Notes: generated by a model not told the origin, from the sequence alone. A stretch of 64,000 nt of DNA from JAVBOW01 sp031550125 (GCA_031550125.1 JAVBOW010000002.1:163354-227353); one strand, 5' to 3'; positions 8,425-18,417 are shown, counted from the first letter of the stretch. A program made the numbers and translations.

Positions 8425-9309
8425 ATGGAAGACCAACAATACAGCCAGTCGAATAAATCGATAAAAGGCTACCAGGTGGTCATACTCATCCTGACCGTCA
8501 TACTGGGCGCGCTGACATACGTCTATTTCCGCCAGACCAACTCGCTCAAGGCCGAGTTCGCCGTGGAGCGCGACACCCTCACCAGCAACATCGAACGCCT
8601 GGTGTCGGATATGGACAACATCACGACGACCAACGTAGAGATAACCCAATCGCTCGAAACCGAGCGGGGAAAGGCCGATTCGCTGCTGCAGCGCCTGCAG
8701 AGCGAACGCAATCTGAGCGCCTCGAAGATACGCCGCTACGAGAAAGAGCTTGGTACGTTGCGTACCGTAATGCGCGGCTTCGTGCAGCAGATAGACTCGC
8801 TCAACACGCTCAACAACAAGCTACTTAAAGACAACGTCTCCCTGCGCGACCAGGTATCGCGCGAGTCGCTGAGGGCCGAAATGGCCTCGGAGAAGGCCGA
8901 TGAGCTGGCCGTCAAAGTCCGCAAAGGGTCGAGGGTTACGGCCCGGGGCATCAACCTGCTGGCCCTGAACAGCAGCGACAAGGAGGTGTCGCGCGCGTCG
9001 AGGGCCGCCCGCCTGAGGATCGATTTCGTGCTGTCGGCCAACGACCTGGCCGAAACCGGGCCGCGTAACGTCTATGCCGTGATACGTTCGGGCGAAGGCG
9101 GCTACATCCTGGCCAACGCCGGCGGAAGCGTGTTCATGTACGAGAACGAAACGCTGGTATATTCCGCCGTCCGCGAAGTGGATTATCAGGGCAACGACCT
9201 GAGCGTAAGCCTGTACTACACCGGAGGAGGAATAACGGAAGGCAAATACAAAGTGTCCGTCTACATGGACGGACTGCTGATAGGGCAAAACGAAATAATG
9301 CTGAAATAG
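8425..9309 (+). CDS. Membrane-anchored coiled-coil protein, unknown function
   Basis: 294 residues. One N-terminal transmembrane helix (about 16-36) leads into a long heptad-rich coiled coil (about 40-165: repeated LVSDMDN, SLLQRLQSER, SLNTLNNKL patterns), then a compact, probably beta-rich C-terminal domain from about residue 175. The topology suggests an envelope protein with its coil facing the periplasm. I do not recognise a named family. It has its own promoter and is closed by the terminator at 9337. Confidence 0.6.
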   Translation: MEDQQYSQSNKSIKGYQVVILILTVILGALTYVYFRQTNSLKAEFAVERDTLTSNIERLVSDMDNITTTNVEITQSLETERGKADSLLQRLQSERNLSASKIRRYEKELGTLRTVMRGFVQQIDSLNTLNNKLLKDNVSLRDQVSRESLRAEMASEKADELAVKVRKGSRVTARGINLLALNSSDKEVSRASRAARLRIDFVLSANDLAETGPRNVYAVIRSGEGGYILANAGGSVFMYENETLVYSAVREVDYQGNDLSVSLYYTGGGITEGKYKVSVYMDGLLIGQNEIMLK

Positions 9310-9336
9310 CCGCGACTGGATATTTTGACAGATCCT

Positions 9337-9370
9337 AATACGGCCGGGGAAAATTTCTCCGGCCGTATTT
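9337..9370 (+). terminator. Rho-independent terminator
   Basis: AATACGGCCGGGGA / TCTCCGGCCGTATT stem with a short AT loop, 28 bases after the coiled-coil gene. The T tract is short. Confidence 0.75.
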
Positions 9371-9405
9371 GCCTGCAAAATGAGCGTTTTTCACAAAAAA
9401 GCCCC

Positions 9406-9413
9406 TATCTTTG
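9406..9413 (+). promoter_or_regulatory. -7 box that decides the flippase start
   Basis: TATCTTTG lies 30 bases before the ATG at 9443 and downstream of the in-frame ATG at 9380, which argues that translation begins at 9443. Confidence 0.6.
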
Positions 9414-9442
9414 CCGCTCTACGAGACAGTACCGACCCGGGA

Positions 9443-10930
9443 ATGCTTAAAAAACTTGCGGAACAGACCGTCCTTTACGGCGTGAGCAGCGTTATCGCCA
9501 AGCTGCTCAACTACTTGCTCATGCCGTTCCTGACGCGCATAATGAGCGAGGCTCAGTATGCGGTAGTGGTGGACCTCTATTCGTGGATACCTTTCGCCCT
9601 GGTAACCCTTACGCTCGGATTGGAGACCGGGTTTTTCCGTTTCAACGCCCAGGCACTCATACCGCGGCACAAGCACAGGATATACGCCACGTCGTGGAGT
9701 ACGGTGTCCGTCGCGGCGCTGCTGTTTTTCACCGCCGTGGCGCTATGGGTGCGGCCCATAGCCGACGTGATGGGATACAGCGACCACCCCTCCTACATCA
9801 TACTCGCAGCGGGGATCGTCCTGCTCGACGTCGTCTCGGCCATTCCCTTCGTCCGCCTCAGGGCCGAGGGCAAAGCCCGCAAATTCATCAGGGCCAGGAT
9901 TATTTCCGTATGCATCATGCTGGTCCTCAATTTCTTTTTCTACGGCGTCGTCCCGCGCGCGGCTATCTTCGACTGGCTGTACAATCCTAATTTCTGGGTG
10001 GGCTACTACCTTGTGGCCAACCTGATATCGAGTTCCATAACGCTGATGATAGTCGTCCCGCGCGCCGACTGGAAATACTTCTTCAAAGGAATCGACAGGC
10101 GCATGCTGGGCAAAATGATGGTTTATTCCATGCCCCTGTTCATAAGCGGCATAGCCGGCACGGCCAACGAACTCATAGACCGCCAGTTCATCAAATACCT
10201 CATTCCGGTGGGAGCTATGGATTCTCTGGGCGTCTACGGCGCCGTGGTGAGGCTGGCCACGGTAATGACCCTCTTCACCCAAATGTACCGCATGGCGGCC
10301 GAGCCGTTCTTCCTATCCAATTTCAAGAAAGAGGATTTCGTGGCCACCAATGCCGAGGCGATGAAATATTTCATCATAATCTCCATTTTCATCTTCCTGG
10401 GCATAACGCTCTATTCCGACATTTTCGGACTCATCCTGGGACGCAACTTCCGGGCGGGGATGTTCATACTGCCGCTGGTGCTTTTGGCCAACATACTGGC
10501 GGGCATAGTCTTCAATCTGTCGTTCTGGTACAAACAGAGCGGGCGGACGCGGTTCGCCATTATCGTCACCGGCTCGGGACTCGTGTTCACTTTCGCCATG
10601 GGCTTTGCGCTTATCCCCGTACTTGGCTATTACGGGGCGGCCATAACCCGGGTGGTTTGCGAGGTGGCCATGGTGGCGGTAAGTTACTGGTTGAATCAGC
10701 GTTTCTTCCCCGTACCGTACAACCTGCGGCGCATAGGAGGATACGTCCTGCTGGGAGCGGCGCTCTACGGGATCGGATTTTTCACCGACATGCTGCCCCT
10801 GGTTCCGAAACATTTGCTTAACTTGCTCCTCGTGGGCGCGTTCGTGCTGACGGCCGTACGCGTCGAAAAGATAGACGTGGCCGGGCTTATGCGCAGCGCC
10901 CTGGCAAGGTTCCATATTTTACAGCAATGA
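9443..10930 (+). CDS. Polysaccharide flippase, MATE/Wzx-like (MOP superfamily)
   Basis: 495 residues with 12-14 predicted hydrophobic helices. The opening [25 protein letters not shown] is typical of oligosaccharide flippases that move lipid-linked sugars across the inner membrane. An upstream in-frame ATG at 9380 would add a charged, non-conserved 21-residue extension spanning the promoter, so 9443 was preferred. The stop overlaps the dut start by 4 bases (ATGA), indicating translational coupling. The substrate cannot be told, as no capsule or O-antigen genes lie nearby. Confidence 0.85.
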   Translation: MLKKLAEQTVLYGVSSVIAKLLNYLLMPFLTRIMSEAQYAVVVDLYSWIPFALVTLTLGLETGFFRFNAQALIPRHKHRIYATSWSTVSVAALLFFTAVALWVRPIADVMGYSDHPSYIILAAGIVLLDVVSAIPFVRLRAEGKARKFIRARIISVCIMLVLNFFFYGVVPRAAIFDWLYNPNFWVGYYLVANLISSSITLMIVVPRADWKYFFKGIDRRMLGKMMVYSMPLFISGIAGTANELIDRQFIKYLIPVGAMDSLGVYGAVVRLATVMTLFTQMYRMAAEPFFLSNFKKEDFVATNAEAMKYFIIISIFIFLGITLYSDIFGLILGRNFRAGMFILPLVLLANILAGIVFNLSFWYKQSGRTRFAIIVTGSGLVFTFAMGFALIPVLGYYGAAITRVVCEVAMVAVSYWLNQRFFPVPYNLRRIGGYVLLGAALYGIGFFTDMLPLVPKHLLNLLLVGAFVLTAVRVEKIDVAGLMRSALARFHILQQ

Positions 10931-11358
10931 AGATAAAAGTCATAAACCGCTCTCAGTTCGATCTGCCCCGTTACGAGACGCTGCACGCCGCAGGACTCGA
11001 CGTGAGGGCCGACACCTCAGAACCCGTCACCCTCGGCCCGCTGGAAAGGGCCATGGTACCCACCGGGCTGTACGTCGAGATCCCGGCCGGCTACGAAATG
11101 CAGATACGCCCCCGCAGCGGCCTTGCGGCCAAACACGGCCTGGGCGTACTCAATTCGCCCGGCACCATCGACGCCGACTATCGCGGAGAGATAAAGATAA
11201 TTCTCGTCAACCTTTCCAACGAGTCCTTCGTGCTTAATCCCGGCGAGCGCATAGCCCAGATGGTCGTGGCCGCCCACCAACGCATAGAATGGGAGCCGGC
11301 GGAGTCGCTCTCCGAAACAGAAAGAGGAGCCGGAGGATTCGGTTCAACAGGTAAATAA
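10927..11358 (+). CDS. dut: dUTP diphosphatase
   Basis: 143 residues. It hydrolyses dUTP to dUMP, keeping uracil out of DNA and feeding dTMP synthesis. Trimeric dUTPase motifs are all visible: AGLDVRAD (motif 1), PRSGLA (motif 2), [11 protein letters not shown] (motif 3), ERIAQMV (motif 4), and the C-terminal GAGGFGSTG arm (motif 5). It overlaps the flippase gene by 4 bases, and the holB-like gene follows directly. Confidence 0.97.
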   Translation: MKIKVINRSQFDLPRYETLHAAGLDVRADTSEPVTLGPLERAMVPTGLYVEIPAGYEMQIRPRSGLAAKHGLGVLNSPGTIDADYRGEIKIILVNLSNESFVLNPGERIAQMVVAAHQRIEWEPAESLSETERGAGGFGSTGK

Positions 11359-12504
11359 ATGAAATTCAGCGACTGTATAGGACAGAGGGAACTTGCACTC
11401 CACCTGATGCGGAGCGCCGACGGCGGTCGTGTGAGCCACGCGCAAATATTTACCGGAGCCTCCGGGCGCGGGACGCTGCCCTTGGCACTCGCCTACGCTC
11501 AATACCTCAACTGCACGGGCGAAAAGCACGGCGACAGTTGCGGCTCGTGTCCCTCGTGCGTCAAAATGGAGGCGCTGGCCCATCCCGACCTCCATTTCGT
11601 CTTCCCCGTGAACTCCGCCTCGAAAAGCTCCTCGGGGCAGAAACCGGGCAGCGACGCATTCCTTCCGCAATGGAGGCAGGCCATAACGTCGTCCGGAGGA
11701 TATTTCGACGAGCAGGAGTGGTATCGCGCCATTGAAATAGAAAACCAGCAGGGCATTATATCGAGGGCCGAGGCCGATGAAGTTATGCGCAAGCTGAGTT
11801 TCAAATCGTTCGAAGGAAAATACAAGACGGTGGTGGTGTGGCTGCCCGAGAGGATGCGCGCAGAGGCAGCCAACGCCCTGCTGAAAATATTGGAGGAGCC
11901 GTGGGAGCGCACACTATTCCTGCTGGTGTCTGAAGAACCCCGATTCCTGCTCCAAACCATACTCTCGCGCGTACAGGAAGTCGCCGTACCGTGCGTGTCG
12001 GCGGAAGATATAGAGCGCTGGCTGGTGGAAAAGCACGCCTCGGGCCTGGCCCGAGCCACCGCGACGGCCCGTCTGGCCGGAGGCGACCTGATCGCCGCCA
12101 GACGCCTGACCGCCGAAGAAAGCGACGGCCCGCAACAGGAATATTTCGAATTGTTCAAGCAACTCATGCGCTTCAGCTTCAACGATAAACACATGGAGTT
12201 GATAGAATGGGCCGACGTCGTATGCGGCCTCGGCCGCGAGGAGCAGAAGAGGTTTCTCGCCTATTCGGCCCGGTTGTTGCGCGACAGCTACATGATGGGG
12301 GCGGGAATGCAGGACATATCCTATCTTTCGGGAGCGGAAGAGGAATTTTGCCTGCGTTTCGCGCCTTTCATAGGCAACCACAACATAGAGGCCCTGACGG
12401 CCGAGATGACGCTGGCCTGGGAACAGGTGGCCCGCAACGGCAACCCGCGCATCATATTTCCTCATTTCGCCCTGGCGGTTAGTAAAATGATAGTAAGGGT
12501 GTGA
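11359..12504 (+). CDS. holB: DNA polymerase III delta-prime subunit
   Basis: 381 residues, AAA+ fold of the clamp loader. The P-loop region reads GASGRGT, lacking the Walker A lysine, as expected for delta-prime, which does not hydrolyse ATP. A four-cysteine zinc module (C..CGSCPSC) lies near residues 50-70, and the sensor 1 region has NALLKILEEP. It starts at the base after the dut stop and overlaps folK by one base (TGATG). Confidence 0.88.
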   Translation: MKFSDCIGQRELALHLMRSADGGRVSHAQIFTGASGRGTLPLALAYAQYLNCTGEKHGDSCGSCPSCVKMEALAHPDLHFVFPVNSASKSSSGQKPGSDAFLPQWRQAITSSGGYFDEQEWYRAIEIENQQGIISRAEADEVMRKLSFKSFEGKYKTVVVWLPERMRAEAANALLKILEEPWERTLFLLVSEEPRFLLQTILSRVQEVAVPCVSAEDIERWLVEKHASGLARATATARLAGGDLIAARRLTAEESDGPQQEYFELFKQLMRFSFNDKHMELIEWADVVCGLGREEQKRFLAYSARLLRDSYMMGAGMQDISYLSGAEEEFCLRFAPFIGNHNIEALTAEMTLAWEQVARNGNPRIIFPHFALAVSKMIVRV

Positions 12505-12962
12505 TGGAGACGGCCGTTCTGATAGCGGGAGGCAACCTGGGCGACGTGCGCGGCGCGCTTGCCGAGGCCCTGGAAATGACCCGCGCGGCAGGCGAGATAA
12601 AAGCCGTCTCGGGAATATACGAGTCGGCCCCGTGGGGTTTCGACGCGCAGGAAAGATTCCTCAACCAGGTGTGGGTGCTGGAGACCCCGCTCGGCCCCGA
12701 GGAGTTGCTCGACAGCCTGCAGGAGACGGAAATGGCGCTGGGACGCACCGCAAAGACCGCGGGCGGAGGTTACGCCTCGCGTACGATGGATATAGACATA
12801 CTGTTCTACGGCGACAGGGTGATAGACACTCCGCGCCTGAGGATACCGCATCCGCTTATGGCGCAAAGGCGCTTCGTGCTGGAACCCCTGGCCGAAACGT
12901 GCGCCGGGATGATACATCCCGTGAGCGGCAAAAGCGTGGAACAATTACTGGATGAGCTATGA
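12504..12962 (+). CDS. folK: 6-hydroxymethyl-dihydropterin pyrophosphokinase
   Basis: 152 residues. It transfers pyrophosphate from ATP to hydroxymethyl-dihydropterin in folate synthesis. Family landmarks are GGNLGD at the N-terminus, YESAPWGF, FLNQVW, and RTMDIDILFYGD followed by IPHP. ATG 12504 shares a base with the holB stop; a GTG one codon earlier is also possible. It overlaps the next lipoprotein gene by 4 bases. Confidence 0.95.
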   Translation: METAVLIAGGNLGDVRGALAEALEMTRAAGEIKAVSGIYESAPWGFDAQERFLNQVWVLETPLGPEELLDSLQETEMALGRTAKTAGGGYASRTMDIDILFYGDRVIDTPRLRIPHPLMAQRRFVLEPLAETCAGMIHPVSGKSVEQLLDEL

Positions 12963-13903
12963 AACGGATAATCGTAATATTGGCCGCGCTGTCGGTTCTG
13001 GCCGGATGTAGCGCCGGGCCGAAAGACGTGGATTGCGTCTACATAGTGAACACCCATTTCCAGGACGAGGAAAAAGGCCCCGTGGCGAAGGCGGAGAACG
13101 TGGTGGGATACATCTTCTACGCCGACACCACCGAATGGAAACCCGCCTCGTACGACGATGCCGAAGCGGGCGTAGTAACATCGTCCGTCTCGGGGCGGAC
13201 GCGAAGCTACGACCTTATGTCCGAGCCGGGAAACATAAGCGGAGGGCTGGAACTGGGGGCGATAACATCCACTGCGGTAATGGCCGTGGTGTGCTTTAAG
13301 GATACCCGCTCATACGCCTATCGACGAGTTCCGATGGAACCGGGCATAGGGCGGCTGACGGTGGGCCTTACTTTCCGGACATGGAAAACCACCGCTCCCT
13401 ACACGGACTCCAAATGGACGGTGGTGGGGCAAACGCCTCCCCATACAGTGAATTGCACCTACCTGGTGGCCACGTTTACCGAAGAGGCCCAGGGCGGTCC
13501 CGACATACCCGTGACCGACGGGGTGGGTTACGCCTTCTACGCCGACGCGTCGCAGTGGAAGGTGACCTCGTTCGAAAATGCCATGGCGGGGATCATATCC
13601 CCTCAATCCGGCACGGGCGACCTCAACTACGATATTGCGGGAACCCTTACGGCCGACGGCAAAATATCGATAGCGGGCATCACGCGCCGCAGGGTGATGA
13701 TAGTCATATGCGATCCCGAATCGCAATGCTACGCGTGGCGGCAGGCTACCATAGACTATAACGTACCCGTGGTGGAAGACAGTTTCTCCTTCCCGCTGTG
13801 GGCCGAAGGCATCACGGTACATTACCCCGCCACGGGCTGGACAGCCGTTGGCCCGCCAAAGCCGGAACCCGAGCCTGAGCCGGAACCCGAGTCCGAGCCG
13901 TAA
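12959..13903 (+). CDS. Lipoprotein with two tandem beta-rich repeats and a Glu-Pro tail
   Basis: 314 residues. A signal peptide ends in the lipobox LAGC (about residue 17). Two homologous domains of about 130 residues follow (about 25-155 and 160-290): each begins with a DC-V-Y or NCTYLV strand, has GY-FYAD...W (GYIFYADTTEW / GYAFYADASQW) and ends KWTVVG / GWTAVG. The extreme C-terminus is a run of Glu-Pro pairs. No known family was recognised. It overlaps folK by 4 bases, so it is probably cotranscribed with dut-holB-folK. Confidence 0.6.
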   Translation: MKRIIVILAALSVLAGCSAGPKDVDCVYIVNTHFQDEEKGPVAKAENVVGYIFYADTTEWKPASYDDAEAGVVTSSVSGRTRSYDLMSEPGNISGGLELGAITSTAVMAVVCFKDTRSYAYRRVPMEPGIGRLTVGLTFRTWKTTAPYTDSKWTVVGQTPPHTVNCTYLVATFTEEAQGGPDIPVTDGVGYAFYADASQWKVTSFENAMAGIISPQSGTGDLNYDIAGTLTADGKISIAGITRRRVMIVICDPESQCYAWRQATIDYNVPVVEDSFSFPLWAEGITVHYPATGWTAVGPPKPEPEPEPEPESEP

Positions 13904-13930
13904 AACCTGCGGGAATAACGGGAAAAATAG

Positions 13931-13938
13931 TACCTTTG
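13931..13938 (+). promoter_or_regulatory. -7 box for the Ig-like lipoprotein operon
   Basis: TACCTTTG, 29 bases before the ATG at 13967. Confidence 0.55.
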
Positions 13939-13966
13939 CCGTTCCGACATATAACTCCGAGAACCG

Positions 13967-15943
13967 ATGGGCGAAAAGCTCTACAAAATATCGATACGCC
14001 TGTTGCTGGCCTCCGTCTTTATCCCCGGCCTGTTGTGGCGTTGCGCCAACCAGATGGCTCCGCAGGGCGGCCCGCGCGACTCGCTGCCTCCGCGCGTGGC
14101 GGTCATGTCGCCCAAATACGGCGCAACCAACTTCAGCGGCAAGCGGATAGCGATAGAATTCGACGAATTCATACAGATAAAAGACCAGCAGAAAGAGTTC
14201 TTCACCTCGCCGCTAATGGAAAAAAGCCCGTCGATATCGCTGCGCGGGCGCGGCATACAGATAGACCTTCGCGACACCCTGCTCCCCAACCAAACCTACG
14301 CACTGAATTTCTGCAACGCCATCCGCGACAACAACGAGAGCAATATACTTAGCGGCTTCCGCTACGTCTTCTCCACCGGCGGAGCGATAGACTCAATGCT
14401 CATGTCGGGCTACGCCGCCGACGCCTATACCCGAGACAGCGTCCCCGGCGCCTTCATATTTTTCTATCCCGCCGAGACCGACTCCATCCCCGGCTACGAC
14501 TCGCTCATGTTCCGCTCCCCCGCCGCTGTGGCGCGCGCCACGCCAAGGGGGATATTCATCGCCGAGAACCTAAAACCCGTGCCATACCGCGTCTACGCCC
14601 TCGACGACCGCAACGGGAGTAAGAAATACGAACCAGGAATGGACAAGGTGGCTTTCCTTGACAGCGTCTTCAATCCCGCCTCCATGCCAGGATTCTCTAT
14701 CCGTTACGACACCCTGCGCAAATACAACGTGGCCGATCCCCAGCTCTATTTCCGCCTCTTTATGGACGAGGGCTTCCGACGGCAGTACCTCTCGCGCCAG
14801 GCGCGTCCCGAGCAACACCAGATAATACTCTCCTTCGCGGCCAAATACCCGCAGATCGAGAGCGTCCGATTCCACGGACTCGATTCGTCGCGAATAATGA
14901 CCCAGTACCTAAAGCCCACGCGCGATTCCATATGTTACTGGCTCGACATCCCCTCGGAAGAGTTGCCCGACACCATACGCGGCGAGGTTACATTCATGAA
15001 GCACGACTCGCTCAACCGCCTGCAGTCCGTCACCGATAAACTCGTCCTGGGATGGCGCAGCTTCGAACCCAAGAAGAAAGACAAGGATAAGAACGACACC
15101 CTGCCCCCGCCCAACCCCTTCGCGTACAGGGTGGATGCGTCTGCCACGCTCAACCCCTTCAAGAACATCCCGCTCTCGTTCACCTATCCCCTTGCCTCTA
15201 TAGACAGCGCCTCGGTAAGCCTCACGCGGGTGGAGAGCGAAGAGAAGAAATATCGCGCCCGCTTCCGTTTCCGCCGCGATACGGCCGACATGCGCAACTG
15301 GATCCTTTCGTCGGCATGGGTGGCCGGGGCCAAATACGAGCTGGTGATCCCGGCCGGAGCCTTAAAGAACATTGCCGGACAGGCCAACGACACGCTCAAG
15401 GCCTCGTTCACCGTGGCCACGGCCGAAAAATACGCCTCGCTGGAGCTTGACATACTGGGGAAAACCCCCGAAAGCAAATATATCATAGAGTTGCTCCCGC
15501 AAAGCGGCAACAACGTAATAAGGGCCATAACCGGCGTACGCACGGGAAAGCTCGAAATACCTTTCCTCGACCCCGGCGTGGTGCGGATAAGGATAACCGA
15601 GGACGTCAACGGCAACGGCAAATGGGATTCAGGAAGCCTTATTGCCCGCCAACAACCCGAAAGGGCCGAAATATACACCATGCCCGAGGGCGGGACGGAA
15701 ATAACGACCAAAGAGAACTGGACGCTCGACTTCAAGATAGACATGAACGAGATATTCGCCCCAGTAACCATGCAGTCGGTTATGGAGCAGATAGGAAGCG
15801 AGGAAGCGGCCAGGCTGCAGAGGATAATGAAAGCTCAGGCGGAAAAATCAGGACACAGGAACACCACGCCAAACAGCTCTGGGATAGGGATATCCAGCGG
15901 ACTGAACAGCACGATCTCCAAAACACAGGGACTGACGCGATGA
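13967..15943 (+). CDS. Ig-like (SbsA/Big_5-type) domain lipoprotein
   Basis: 658 residues. A hydrophobic N-terminus leads to Cys at LLWRCANQ, then MAPQGGPRDSLPP, the hallmark opening of a conserved Bacteroidetes envelope protein family. The first Ig-like domain follows (about 45-145: P-V-SPKYGATNFSG...I-IEFDEFI), then carboxypeptidase-regulatory-like and further beta domains. The C-terminal QEHHAKQ-type region is charged. The role is unknown; presumed outer-membrane lipoprotein. It ends in an ATGA overlap with the PorT-like gene. Confidence 0.7.
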   Translation: MGEKLYKISIRLLLASVFIPGLLWRCANQMAPQGGPRDSLPPRVAVMSPKYGATNFSGKRIAIEFDEFIQIKDQQKEFFTSPLMEKSPSISLRGRGIQIDLRDTLLPNQTYALNFCNAIRDNNESNILSGFRYVFSTGGAIDSMLMSGYAADAYTRDSVPGAFIFFYPAETDSIPGYDSLMFRSPAAVARATPRGIFIAENLKPVPYRVYALDDRNGSKKYEPGMDKVAFLDSVFNPASMPGFSIRYDTLRKYNVADPQLYFRLFMDEGFRRQYLSRQARPEQHQIILSFAAKYPQIESVRFHGLDSSRIMTQYLKPTRDSICYWLDIPSEELPDTIRGEVTFMKHDSLNRLQSVTDKLVLGWRSFEPKKKDKDKNDTLPPPNPFAYRVDASATLNPFKNIPLSFTYPLASIDSASVSLTRVESEEKKYRARFRFRRDTADMRNWILSSAWVAGAKYELVIPAGALKNIAGQANDTLKASFTVATAEKYASLELDILGKTPESKYIIELLPQSGNNVIRAITGVRTGKLEIPFLDPGVVRIRITEDVNGNGKWDSGSLIARQQPERAEIYTMPEGGTEITTKENWTLDFKIDMNEIFAPVTMQSVMEQIGSEEAARLQRIMKAQAEKSGHRNTTPNSSGIGISSGLNSTISKTQGLTR

Positions 15944-16908
15944 ACACGGCCGGATACATAAACCCGTCACGGACGCCCGCTCCGGCATGCGGACGCAACG
16001 GTTTGCGCATAAAGGCGGCCGTCGCCGCCCTGTTCGTCCTGCTCTGCGCGGAAGCCTGCGGACAGCATTACATAGGCGTGCGCGGAGGTTACGGCAACGG
16101 CACGATCCGCCTTTATCCTCCACGCGAGACACAGGCGCTGTGGGGGCTATACTCTGGAGGCGTATCATGGAAATATTACAGCGCCGAGCGCGTGCTTGGC
16201 GGCCTGGAGGTGGATCTGCTCTACATGCAGCGCGGCTACAAAATGCCCGACACCGAAAAGCCCGATACCGTCACGGTACATACCCTCAACAGCATACAGA
16301 TGCCCATATGCTTCCAGCCGCACGTCTATTTCTGGGGTCGCAGGATGAGGGTATTCCTCAACCTGGGGGTTACGTTCAGCTACAATTTCGACGCATGGCA
16401 AAAGCAGTATTCCAAACGCGACGGGACCATCTACTCGGTGCCCTACGAGATGGAACTCCCCCGAGACAACAACTGGGGCTACGGACTGTGCGCCGGTTTC
16501 GGAGTCAACTACATCGTCCACAGGCTTGAGTTCATGGCTGAGGCGCGATACGATTTCGGCTATTCCGACCTTTACAAAAACCACACTAAATACGCGGGCA
16601 ACCCTTTGCGTTCGCCTATAGATAATTTCACCGTCTGCGCCGGCGTTTATTACCGTATCGGGAAAGGCAGCATACTCTCGCCGGCGGGCAATAAGGCCCG
16701 CACGAAGATGTCGCAACGCGACGAATCGCGCACGGCCCGCCGCCAGGCCGCCGCAGAGGCCGCAGAAACCAAAAAAGCCGCCACGCAGAAGGCGCCGGCC
16801 GAAGAACCCGCGACGCCTCCCGCCGACGAACAACAGAAAAAAGAGATAAACGATGGAAACGACACGCCAGCTCAAGGTAGCGCGCCAGATACAGAAGGAC
16901 ATCAGTGA
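15940..16908 (+). CDS. PorT-like outer-membrane beta-barrel protein
   Basis: 322 residues. The ATG at 15940 overlaps the previous stop by 4 bases. A signal-anchor segment (AAVAALFVLLCAEACGQ, about 24-40) precedes a barrel of alternating aromatic and glycine strands (YIGVRGGYGNG, VYFWGRRMRVFLNLGVTFSYNF, FMAEARYDFGYSDLY), as in PorT/OMP_b-brl_2 proteins. The last 70 residues are a low-complexity Ala/Glu/Lys/Thr tail, which is unusual for a barrel. The final 56 bases also encode the start of rbfA in another frame. Confidence 0.7.
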   Translation: MNTAGYINPSRTPAPACGRNGLRIKAAVAALFVLLCAEACGQHYIGVRGGYGNGTIRLYPPRETQALWGLYSGGVSWKYYSAERVLGGLEVDLLYMQRGYKMPDTEKPDTVTVHTLNSIQMPICFQPHVYFWGRRMRVFLNLGVTFSYNFDAWQKQYSKRDGTIYSVPYEMELPRDNNWGYGLCAGFGVNYIVHRLEFMAEARYDFGYSDLYKNHTKYAGNPLRSPIDNFTVCAGVYYRIGKGSILSPAGNKARTKMSQRDESRTARRQAAAEAAETKKAATQKAPAEEPATPPADEQQKKEINDGNDTPAQGSAPDTEGHQ

Positions 16909-17191
16909 GATATTCCTGCGCGAGGGCGCGGGGCTTTTTCCCGGATCGATGGTCTCGGTTACGATGGTCAGGGTCAGTCCCGACCTCAGTTTCGCCAAGA
17001 TCTTCCTCAGCGTCTTCCCGTTCGGCAAGCGCGGCGAGGTTATGGCCGCACTCGAGGCCAACAACCGCCCCCTGCGCCATAACCTGGGCGTACGCCTGCG
17101 CAACCAGCTGAAAAGCATCCCCGAAATAGCTTTCAGCATAGACGATTCGCTCGAATATATCGAAAACATAGACAACCTGCTGAAAGATTAA
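16853..17191 (+). CDS. rbfA: 30S ribosome-binding factor A
   Basis: 112 residues, KH-like fold. It assists late 16S rRNA processing and cold adaptation. The family opening (T-R-Q-K-VARQIQKDISEIF) and the VTMVRVSPDLSFAKIFLSVF core are clear. The ATG at 16853 lies 56 bases inside the upstream barrel gene; later starts would cut the conserved first helix, so the overlap is probably real. Confidence 0.92.
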   Translation: METTRQLKVARQIQKDISEIFLREGAGLFPGSMVSVTMVRVSPDLSFAKIFLSVFPFGKRGEVMAALEANNRPLRHNLGVRLRNQLKSIPEIAFSIDDSLEYIENIDNLLKD

Positions 17192-17202
17192 CCTCCTACA
17201 CG

Positions 17203-18417
17203 ATGTTAGCAGGATTTTTCGCCCGCCGTTACCTGTTCTCGCGTAAATCGCACTCGGTCATCAACGTGATCTCGGGCGTGAGCGCGGCGGCCGTGTCGGT
17301 GCCTGTGGCGGCGATGGTCATCCTGCTTTCGGTCTTCAACGGTTTCGACGGGCTTGTGAAACGTATGTACACCGATTTCGACCCCGACGTGATGGCCTCG
17401 CCCGTACGCGGCAAAACATTCGCGGCCACCGATTCCCTGCGCCGCGCGCTCGCGGCGGCCGACGGGGTTGCGGCGGCCTCGTTCATCGTAGAGCAGAACG
17501 TGATGGCCGAATACAGGGGCGGACAATACATAGCCACCGTGCGCGGCGTGGACTCTCTTTACGCCGACGTAATACCGGTGCGGAAAATAATGTCGGCGGG
17601 AGAATACGACCTCGGCGCACACGGGATGTACAAAGCCGTGATAGGCCGCGGAATAGCCTACAGCCTGGGCGTGGGGCTGGCCCTGGACGATCCGCTCACC
17701 CTCTACGCCCCGCGCCGAGGCAACTTCAACCCCATACTTCCCATAGACTCGTACCGCAGTGAAAGTTTCATACCGGCGGGTACGTTCGCACTCGACGCCG
17801 AGACGGACACCAAATATATCATCGCGCCGATAGAGGCCGTACGCAACCTGCTCGACTATCCCGGGGCTGCGACGGCGATAGCCGTGAAACTGATCCCCGG
17901 AGCCGACCAGGAAAAAACGAAAGCCGCGCTGAGGGCCGTCCTTGGCGACAACTTCCGCGTACTGACGCGCTACGAGCAGAAAGCGTCGTTCTACCGCATC
18001 ATGAAATACGAGAAATGGAGCATTTTCATGATCGTGACGCTTGTGCTGGTGATCGCCGCATTCTCGGTGGCCGGGTCGCTCGTGATGCTGATAATAGACA
18101 AGAGGGAAGATATAAAAACCCTCGTGACGCTCGGCTCGCCGGTAAGCCTGGTAAGGAAGATATTCGCCCGGCAGGCGATGATGATAGCTGCGGCGGGAGC
18201 CGCGGCGGGAATAATAACAGGGATAACGGTGTGCCTGCTGCAGCAATATTTCGGGATAATAAAAATCCCGGCCGAAACATTCCTCATAGACGCCTATCCC
18301 GTGGAGATACAGGCCTCCGACATAGCGGTTACAATAGCCTCCATAGCGGCCATAAGCTACGCGATAATTAAACTGACAACCATAAAAACAATCCCCAAAA
18401 CAACCATACGACTATGA
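17203..18417 (+). CDS. ABC transporter permease, FtsX/LolC-E family
   Basis: 404 residues. One N-terminal transmembrane helix (about 22-46) is followed by a large periplasmic MacB-type domain (about 50-265) and three C-terminal helices (about 270-400). The FARRYLFSRKSHSVINVISG opening is characteristic of the LolC/LolE-like branch, which extracts lipoproteins from the inner membrane. No ATPase subunit lies in the window. It is 11 bases after rbfA and overlaps the next gene by 4 bases. Confidence 0.85.
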   Translation: MLAGFFARRYLFSRKSHSVINVISGVSAAAVSVPVAAMVILLSVFNGFDGLVKRMYTDFDPDVMASPVRGKTFAATDSLRRALAAADGVAAASFIVEQNVMAEYRGGQYIATVRGVDSLYADVIPVRKIMSAGEYDLGAHGMYKAVIGRGIAYSLGVGLALDDPLTLYAPRRGNFNPILPIDSYRSESFIPAGTFALDAETDTKYIIAPIEAVRNLLDYPGAATAIAVKLIPGADQEKTKAALRAVLGDNFRVLTRYEQKASFYRIMKYEKWSIFMIVTLVLVIAAFSVAGSLVMLIIDKREDIKTLVTLGSPVSLVRKIFARQAMMIAAAGAAAGIITGITVCLLQQYFGIIKIPAETFLIDAYPVEIQASDIAVTIASIAAISYAIIKLTTIKTIPKTTIRL

